Part shown: positions 59,095 to 64,000 of the stretch, in pieces | Position numbering within the stretch: position 1 is the first letter of the stretch | Layout of the letters: each line of letters opens with the position of its first letter | Assembly: GCF_003581585.1 (NCBI RefSeq) | Contig: NZ_QXIR01000022.1 | Coordinates: 1-64,000, forward strand | DNA from: Bacillus salacetis | GTDB taxonomy: Bacteria; Bacillota; Bacilli; Bacillales; Bacillaceae_B | DNA: 64,000 nt | Direction: 5' to 3' | Notes under the pieces: generated by a model | The model's database searches: none | What the model was told of the DNA's origin: nothing | Seen by the model: the letters and a program-made list of their open reading frames with translations, nothing else | Translations under genes and position numbers: made by a program

Positions 59095-59301
59095 CTGAAA
59101 AATCGAATTAAAGAGCTCCGCAAACATTCGAAGATGACGCAGGAAGATCTGGCTATAAAGGTCGGCGTATCAAGACAATCGATCATTGCCATCGAATCCG
59201 GAAAATACAACCCGTCACTCGAATTAGCATACAACATCTCAAAGGTATTTGATTGCATAATTGAAGAGGTCTTTATATTGGAAGAAGGGGGAGAATCATA
59301 A
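59095..59301 (+). CDS. Small XRE regulator, apparent CUG start
   Basis: A 68-aa helix-turn-helix protein: [59 protein letters not shown]. It is the complete length of the YgzD-like XRE family, which pairs with a membrane protein. In the frame no ATG, GTG or TTG exists before the first conserved residue; the only start-like codon is CTG 59095, 8 nt after TTGGAGGTGA. So initiation at CUG is likely. It overlaps the next gene by TAATG and probably represses its own operon through the upstream 24-bp palindrome. Confidence 0.8.
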   Translation: MKNRIKELRKHSKMTQEDLAIKVGVSRQSIIAIESGKYNPSLELAYNISKVFDCIIEEVFILEEGGES

Positions 59302-59783
59302 TGGGAGTACAACTAGCTGGGGCGGCAGGATTATATGGAGGAGCGATACTTGGTATATTAGGCTGGTGGTTTGGCAGGCGGATGGCCGCAAAGCAAGGCG
59401 GGTTGGATGAATTATATGAACATATTTGGCAAAAGGCCCGGTCCATTTCCTGGTTTTTCACCCTTGCTGCAATCTATATTTTCTTTTCATTACTGATATT
59501 CGGCGTTGAACTTAATACAGCAATGGTTCTGGGAGTCATCCTTCTTGTACATTTTGCGAGCTGGGGATTTACCGGCGTAATTTTGTCGATCAACATGAAC
59601 ATGTCAGAGCCCTTGAAACCGTCCAGGGTTAAATTCGGGATTTCTGTCGTAGCAATCTCACTGATCATTTTTACAATCACATCGATCATTACTGGTAACT
59701 GGTTTTTCCTGATTGCCAGCATCCCGCCCAACATGATTGGATTGATAAGTGCTTTAACTCCGGAAAAAAGCACTGAGGATTAA
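59301..59783 (+). CDS. Four-helix membrane protein paired with XRE regulator
   Basis: A 160-aa membrane protein with helices at about 10-28 (AAGLYGGAILGILGWWFG), 48-68, 72-92 and 115-150. Such proteins occur downstream of small XRE regulators in many Firmicutes (DUF2178/DUF3796-like sets) and are of unknown role. ATG 59301 shares its first base with the stop of the regulator, so translation is coupled. Confidence 0.75.
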   Translation: MGVQLAGAAGLYGGAILGILGWWFGRRMAAKQGGLDELYEHIWQKARSISWFFTLAAIYIFFSLLIFGVELNTAMVLGVILLVHFASWGFTGVILSINMNMSEPLKPSRVKFGISVVAISLIIFTITSIITGNWFFLIASIPPNMIGLISALTPEKSTED

Positions 59784-59863
59784 GCTTGGTTATGCTTTGA
59801 ACAATTCAATAATGTCAGGCTGAGAAAGTCTTTAAATCGGGACTGTCTCCGCCATAATAAAAA

Positions 59864-59892
59864 CAAGCCGCTCCTCAAGAATGAGCGGCTTG
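59864..59892 (-). terminator. Minus-strand terminator
   Basis: CAAGCCGCTC / GAGCGGCTTG with TTTTTATT following on minus. No minus-strand gene precedes it apart from the degenerate repeat at 59993-60085, so it may close that element. Confidence 0.6.
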
Positions 59893-59992
59893 CCAATGGT
59901 TTCTGACACACGGATTTTTCCGCTGACAACCTGTCGTCCTGCGAGAAGTGATACGATTAAAATGCGAAGTAAAGAAACCGGCATGAATCCCA

Positions 59993-60085
59993 TCTAAAAT
60001 GCTTGTGCTGTTATTTTTATCTATATCTGAAGTGAAGCTGTTGTTCAAATTACGGAACAACTTTTAAAGTAAATATTTTACCATT
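59993..60085. repeat. Dispersed degenerate repeat, copy 2
   Basis: CTAAAATGCTTGTGCTGTTA ... GTGAAGCTGTTGTTCAA ... CGGAACAACTTTTAAAGTAA ATATTTTACC. It keeps the word order of copy 1 (50277-50395). Confidence 0.5.
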
Positions 60086-60195
60086 ACGGTATCATTAGGG
60101 TGATGTGAGAAAGTAGATAGACATATTATTTAAGGGTAATTTTTATGTTTTAGTATGAAGCGAGCGTTACGAACTCTCCTACAAGGAATGATGAA

Positions 60196-61593
60196 ATGAA
60201 AAAGACGATGCTTTCCCTCTTGGCAGCAACAGCTATTTTGATTGTTTTGGCTCTTAATTGGACAGGTTCTGCTCATGACAAATCAATATACGTTGCGAAA
60301 AATGGAAATGACCAAAATGAAGGGACTAAATCAAATCCCTATCGCACACTTAAGAAAGCTGCCTCAGAAGCAAGACCTGGGACGATTGTTTACATAAAAG
60401 AAGGCACCTATAAAGAGAGGCTGAGTGTTAAGCATAGCGGAACAAAATCAAGACCAATCACGTTTAAGGCCTACAATCAAGACAAGGTGGTTCTTACTGG
60501 TGAAGATTTGAAGAATGTGGAAGGGGATACTTTCCTCGTTAACATAGACAACAAAAATCACATCACGATTAGCGGCCTCACAATTCAGGATTTAACTACT
60601 GACTTAAAGGATGAAACTGTAATCGGGGTGTATGTAACGGGTTCAAGCAGCCACATTACGTTAGAAAATAACATTGTAAGAAGAATCGAAACGCATGCAG
60701 AAGATGGGAATGCACATGGAATCGCTGTATACGGAACTGGCCAGATGAAAGATATTAATATAGTAAATAATACAGTAGAGGATTTGAAACTCGGGTGGAG
60801 TGAATCCCTCGTTCTTAATGGGAATATAGATGGCTTTAGTGTTTCAGATAACATAGTCCGCAGAAACGATAATATTGGCATCGATTTAATTGGTCATGAA
60901 GGTATATCAAACGATCCAAATGCTGACTACGTTCGGAATGGTACCGTAAATAATAATGAAGTGTATGAAATATCCTCATATGGTAATCCGGCATATGGAG
61001 AAGACTACAATGCTGGTGGAATTTATGTGGATGGCGGGGAAAATATTACGATTGATAAGAATACTATTCATAATTGTGATATCGGAATCGAGGCAACCTC
61101 TGAGCATGCAAAACAATATGCTGATAACATCCAAATTATAGAGAACATTGTGTATAACAACAATTATACAGGCATATCGATTGGCGGATATGATGAAGAG
61201 CGGGGAGGAACGATAAATTCCTCCATTACAAATAACATTATCTATCGAAATGACACGAAAGGGCTGGCAGGGGGGCAGCTGTTATTACAGCATGACTTAA
61301 AAGACAATGTAATAGAAAGAAATATCCTGACCGCCGGACCATCTCGTATTTACATTGCCAATTACTTCACAACGAATCATGATAATAAACTGAGAAGAAA
61401 TGTCTTTCATAAAGAAAAGGGCAAAACAGGCCTTTGGGTGTGGAAGGAAGAAGAATTTACTTCATTTGAAGATTTTAAATCGGCTTCAGCCAGTGACTCA
61501 AAATCCAGTTACCTGGACCCCATGTTTGAAAATGAAATTGACTATGATTTTACATTGAAAAAGGAATCTCCTGCAAAAAATATAATAGAATAA
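60196..61593 (+). CDS. Secreted right-handed beta-helix protein
   Basis: A 465-aa exported protein. Signal peptide MKKTMLSLLAATAILIVLAL ends near GSAHD. SIYVAKNGNDQNEGTKSNPY then RTLKKAASEARPGTIVYIKE is the DUF1565/PelX-type start of surface beta-helices. Repeating rungs such as HITLENNIVRRIE, INIVNNTVEDLK and ITIDKNTIHNCDIGIEA follow. Pectate-lyase-like carbohydrate lyases (PL9-like) share this plan; the catalytic Lys and Ca-binding Asp cannot be confirmed by eye. It is probably a polysaccharide-active or surface-binding protein. Its ribosome site is AAGGA. Confidence 0.85.
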   Translation: MKKTMLSLLAATAILIVLALNWTGSAHDKSIYVAKNGNDQNEGTKSNPYRTLKKAASEARPGTIVYIKEGTYKERLSVKHSGTKSRPITFKAYNQDKVVLTGEDLKNVEGDTFLVNIDNKNHITISGLTIQDLTTDLKDETVIGVYVTGSSSHITLENNIVRRIETHAEDGNAHGIAVYGTGQMKDINIVNNTVEDLKLGWSESLVLNGNIDGFSVSDNIVRRNDNIGIDLIGHEGISNDPNADYVRNGTVNNNEVYEISSYGNPAYGEDYNAGGIYVDGGENITIDKNTIHNCDIGIEATSEHAKQYADNIQIIENIVYNNNYTGISIGGYDEERGGTINSSITNNIIYRNDTKGLAGGQLLLQHDLKDNVIERNILTAGPSRIYIANYFTTNHDNKLRRNVFHKEKGKTGLWVWKEEEFTSFEDFKSASASDSKSSYLDPMFENEIDYDFTLKKESPAKNIIE

Positions 61594-61601
61594 TAAACCT
61601 T

Positions 61602-61635
61602 AGTCCAGATGATGGTTTATCATCGGACTTTTTTT
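61602..61635 (+). terminator. Intrinsic terminator
   Basis: AGTCCAGATGAT / ATCATCGGACTT with seven T residues. Confidence 0.88.
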
Positions 61636-61879
61636 GTGTGAAAACTTATATAGCTATAGAAAATCACTATCATTCAGCCTCCCCAGTCATTCTTTGGTAA
61701 ACTTAAATATTTCCTCCCTGTTAAAAAAGTGAATTGGTACCTGGGCCTTTTTTAAGCTGATGGCCATAGGGGCTGCCCCTGCCTTCCTTATTTCCCGTCC
61801 ATTGAACACAAAGCGGATTTGCGAAATACCGAAACTTCCCCGCGCAGGTTTTCGTCTAATGCATAAAGGGGGCGTCAAC

Positions 61880-62320
61880 ATTCGATATAGTTTGTGTGTA
61901 ATCGTGGTCGTTGGATTTCTGTTTCTAACCGGGTGTTCTCCTGATTCCAGGGACTCCACTATTTTTGAGACACTGAACGTATCACAGGACGAAGTTGTTC
62001 CAGAAAGTACACTTTTAAAGAGAGAAGAAATGGACAATAAGACCATGCGATACACTGAAATGAAGATAGCAGATGCAGGTGAAGAAGCAGCCAGGTTGTC
62101 TGCCGCCGATCGTTTCTCAGGGCTGGATGATCACTTTACTTCCGGACTTCTGAAAATTATAGATGCAGAGGGCCATGAGTATCGTGCTATTTATATTGGC
62201 GGGAATTATAAAGAAAATTTCAGTGCTGAAAACGAGTACGAGAAAGCGGTTTTAGAGTTTTACCGGTCAAAAGACAAGGAAGATGAGAAACCCTACATAG
62301 AATTTAAAGTAATGGATTAG
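61880..62320 (+). CDS. Putative lipoprotein, apparent AUU start
   Basis: A lipoprotein of about 146 aa. Signal IRYSLCVIVVVGFLFLTGC with lipobox LTGC, then an acidic mature part with KIADAGEEAARLSAADRFSG and AEGHEYRAIYIGGNYKENFS. AAAGGGGG (61865-61872) lies 7 nt before ATT 61880, exactly where a start codon belongs; the nearest ATG (61859) lies before that site and has none of its own. The frame can be read from 61760, but that adds a sequence with no signal-peptide character. No family recognised. Confidence 0.7.
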   Translation: MRYSLCVIVVVGFLFLTGCSPDSRDSTIFETLNVSQDEVVPESTLLKREEMDNKTMRYTEMKIADAGEEAARLSAADRFSGLDDHFTSGLLKIIDAEGHEYRAIYIGGNYKENFSAENEYEKAVLEFYRSKDKEDEKPYIEFKVMD

Positions 62321-62395
62321 AGTGGCCTGATTGAGATGATAATTTATGGTAAACTCAACAGTGATGACCAATAAGTGGTAAAGGGAGTTTAATAA

Positions 62396-63319
62396 ATGAA
62401 TAACAAGAACGTGATGATTCTACTGACAGTTTTTCTGGTTACTCTATTTTTATCCGCCTGCGGGAGTTCGTCAGCTCAAAATGATGCCAATAACAGCAAT
62501 CAAGATAAGGCTGCTGAAGAAGAGAATGACCATGGCGATGAGTCGAATAACGATGCTGAGGAAGTAAGTACTGCCAACAATGATGAAACAGTATCAGATG
62601 AAAACAAGAGTGCAGATTCCAAGGAAAGTGACGCCCTGTCCGGTTATTCTGCTGAGGAAATAGAATACGCCCGCGTCTGGCTGCAGATCGTGGGAAATGC
62701 AGATATAGAGGAATTGAATGTTGCCCATATTCCGGCAGGAGATCAAGTCAATCCTTATGATGATGACAGCGTCAACTATCCGGAAGAAGTCATTTCATTG
62801 GGCGGCAAGGCAATGGCAGATGGAACTGTGACCTATAGCGGCAATGGGGACGGTACGATTAATGTATATAATATTCCTTCACATTGGCCAAGCAATCAAC
62901 AGATCGATACGTCCATGGAAAAGTATACAAAAGATATTATCACTAATACAAAGCAGGTTTACATAGAACCACGCAGCGATGAAGAAATCAGTACGTTAAT
63001 TGAGAAAATCAAGCAAAAGAATAAAGATCAAGCTAAGGCCCAAAATGGTAATGAGGATGGGGAAATTAAGACAGATACCCCTGAAAAAGACCAGAAAAAA
63101 GCGATTTCCTTAGTCAGGGACTATCTGCGCAATAAATATGATGATTTCATAGAAGATGAGGACCACTTCCTTGCCTACGATGGAGAGATAAACGGTAAAG
63201 TCATTGTCAGATATGCTACCATACTTTCTGACCATACCTCTACAAATGGGCGGTATGCAGTAGATATTTCCAGTGGTGTAGTCAAAGACTTCACTGCGGA
63301 TCCACACGCTATTGATTAA
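62396..63319 (+). CDS. Putative lipoprotein with acidic linker
   Basis: A 307-aa lipoprotein. Signal MNNKNVMILLTVFLVTLFLSAC with lipobox LSAC, then a very acidic linker rich in Asn/Asp/Glu/Ser (about 25-85). The globular part has YSAEEIEYARVWLQIVGNAD and LGGKAMADGTVTYSGNGDGT, then a helical segment (SDEEISTLIEKIKQKNKDQA), and a C-terminal EDHFLAYDGEINGKVIVRYA. It resembles staphylococcal/Bacillus surface lipoproteins of unknown function. AAGGGAG precedes the ATG. Confidence 0.78.
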   Translation: MNNKNVMILLTVFLVTLFLSACGSSSAQNDANNSNQDKAAEEENDHGDESNNDAEEVSTANNDETVSDENKSADSKESDALSGYSAEEIEYARVWLQIVGNADIEELNVAHIPAGDQVNPYDDDSVNYPEEVISLGGKAMADGTVTYSGNGDGTINVYNIPSHWPSNQQIDTSMEKYTKDIITNTKQVYIEPRSDEEISTLIEKIKQKNKDQAKAQNGNEDGEIKTDTPEKDQKKAISLVRDYLRNKYDDFIEDEDHFLAYDGEINGKVIVRYATILSDHTSTNGRYAVDISSGVVKDFTADPHAID

Positions 63320-63352
63320 AGTTTGGTGGACAAGTAACTAGTTATAGAGTAG

Positions 63353-63398
63353 AAAAGGCCTGATTCCCGTTACACTTACGTGCCGGGATCAGGCCTTT
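63353..63398. terminator. Bidirectional terminator
   Basis: AAAGGCCTGATTCCCG / CGGGATCAGGCCTTT, near-perfect 15-bp stem with A- and T-rich flanks. Confidence 0.85.
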
Positions 63399-63568
63399 GA
63401 CTTTTCCAAAATGATGAAACTCGAACTGAGAGTTTGTATAAGTGCAATTCAATAATAGCTAGCCGTTACGTAAGTAAATTCCTTTACAATGCCCTTTGTT
63501 ACTAATGTTCCTGAGCAAATGTTAAAATTATTCATTTTGAAGAGGTATTTAGTTTGTATGAGAAATGT

Positions 63569-63786
63569 TTAATTAGATTTCTTTTGAGATTTCATTTTTT
63601 TTAATATCAATGTTGTTTGACCAAGACTAATGATAAAAACAAAAAGTGCAAAGCCTAATTGGATGAATTTTGTTTCTCTGGCATTACTCTTGATTGTGCT
63701 TGAGATACAGCAACAGCAATGATCATTTGAACGAAACTAACTATTACAAAAAGAATATTAGTGTGGATGTTCTTGAAAAAATACAT
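63569..63786 (-). pseudogene. Frameshifted small two-helix membrane protein
   Basis: From ATG 63786 (after GAAAGAGGTATAGTT) the minus strand codes for YFFKNIHTNILFVIVSFVQM and IIAVAVSQ, then stops early. After a one-base shift near 63695 the protein continues as NARETKFIQLGFALFVFIIS then LGQTTLILKKMKSQKKSN to TAA 63569-63571. Both halves contain one hydrophobic helix, so an intact 72-aa gene with two helices was probably disrupted. Confidence 0.5.
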
Positions 63787-63970
63787 AACTATACCTCTTT
63801 CTTTCATCCTATAGTAACTATATTTTCCATCGCGGATTAAATTATGCAGATTTAGCTAAACAGCATTGTTAACACAATAGGCATTTAGAGCTTTCTATTT
63901 AATGCAATTTTCTTTTACAAAAAGCATTCTATTCGTACTACAAAGAGAGATCCGGTCACCGAAAAAATCC

Positions 63971-64000
63971 AAAAAGGAGAACCCATTACAGTTCTCCTTT
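63971..64000. terminator. Terminator-like hairpin at window edge
   Basis: AAAAGGAGAAC / GTTCTCCTTT, truncated by the end of the window. It belongs to genes beyond the window. Confidence 0.6.

Noticed and set aside
59875-60060. Minus-strand 61-aa ORF
   Set aside because: It lies in the degenerate dispersed repeat and a terminator stem; no ribosome site.

Overview
The window looks like chromosomal DNA of a Gram-positive, low-to-moderate GC, spore-forming Bacillaceae. The evidence is strong AGGAGG-type ribosome sites with ATG, GTG and TTG starts, many lipoproteins with short signal peptides, and orthologues of Bacillus genes: ykuK, the yhbDEF bactofilin locus, an lnrJKLMN-like locus, and a YhfK-like NAD(P)-binding gene. 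A Rossellomorea or related Bacillus species would fit, but this is inference. No rRNA, tRNA, prophage or complete insertion sequence was seen.

Layout. 0-5 kb: an MFS exporter, a lipoprotein, an acetyltransferase, a small DUF6440-like protein, and two proteins resembling pieces of SWIM/RQC nucleic-acid proteins. 5-11 kb: a heptad-repeat coiled-coil gene, then a CYP152 fatty-acid peroxygenase, an acetyltransferase and the malic enzyme MaeA, bracketed by two tandem arrays of a 52-bp palindromic unit. 11-16 kb: a TetR regulator divergent from an MMPL/RND transporter and its YhgE-like partner, then a 53-bp palindromic array. 16-23 kb: DegV, an amine oxidase, an orphan Dpp/Opp-type permease pair, a YeiL-like regulator with a YdcZ transporter, and a NERD protein with a 21-bp repeat array on each side. 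23-29 kb: a two-component system plus ABC exporter in LnrJKLMN order. 29-38 kb: lipoproteins, a PIN-domain toxin-antitoxin pair, ykuK, the yhbD-bacE-bacF bactofilin operon, a second coiled-coil paralogue and an Rrf2 regulator.

38-46.5 kb holds the most integrated system: a potassium-uptake locus behind a c-di-AMP (ydaO-type) riboswitch. It encodes a 134-aa unknown protein, a 35-aa membrane peptide, KdpF, KdpA, KdpB, KdpC, a 122-aa arrestin/Spo0M-like protein, a KdpD cut down to its N-terminal sensor part with no kinase, and a CBS-pair protein resembling the c-di-AMP receptor DarB/CbpB. A second aptamer of the same riboswitch class lies close by on the minus strand, and I find no gene after it.

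46.5-64 kb: a nitroreductase under a dyad operator, an NAD(P)-binding protein, a decayed Doc toxin with an intact AbrB/MazE-like antitoxin, an MFS exporter divergent from a CGNR zinc-finger protein, a GerMN-like lipoprotein, a D-threonine-aldolase-type PLP enzyme, a two-gene replication module (winged-helix protein plus DnaB-type helicase) between matching 20-bp palindromes, a self-regulated XRE/membrane-protein pair, a secreted beta-helix protein and two lipoproteins.

The intergenic DNA is unusual. It carries helically phased tandem arrays (52, 52, 53, 21, 21 and 21 bp) and several clusters of GGGGACAGTCCCC hairpins placed at transcription-unit borders. Two genes appear to start at AUU behind good ribosome sites, and one small regulator appears to start at CUG.
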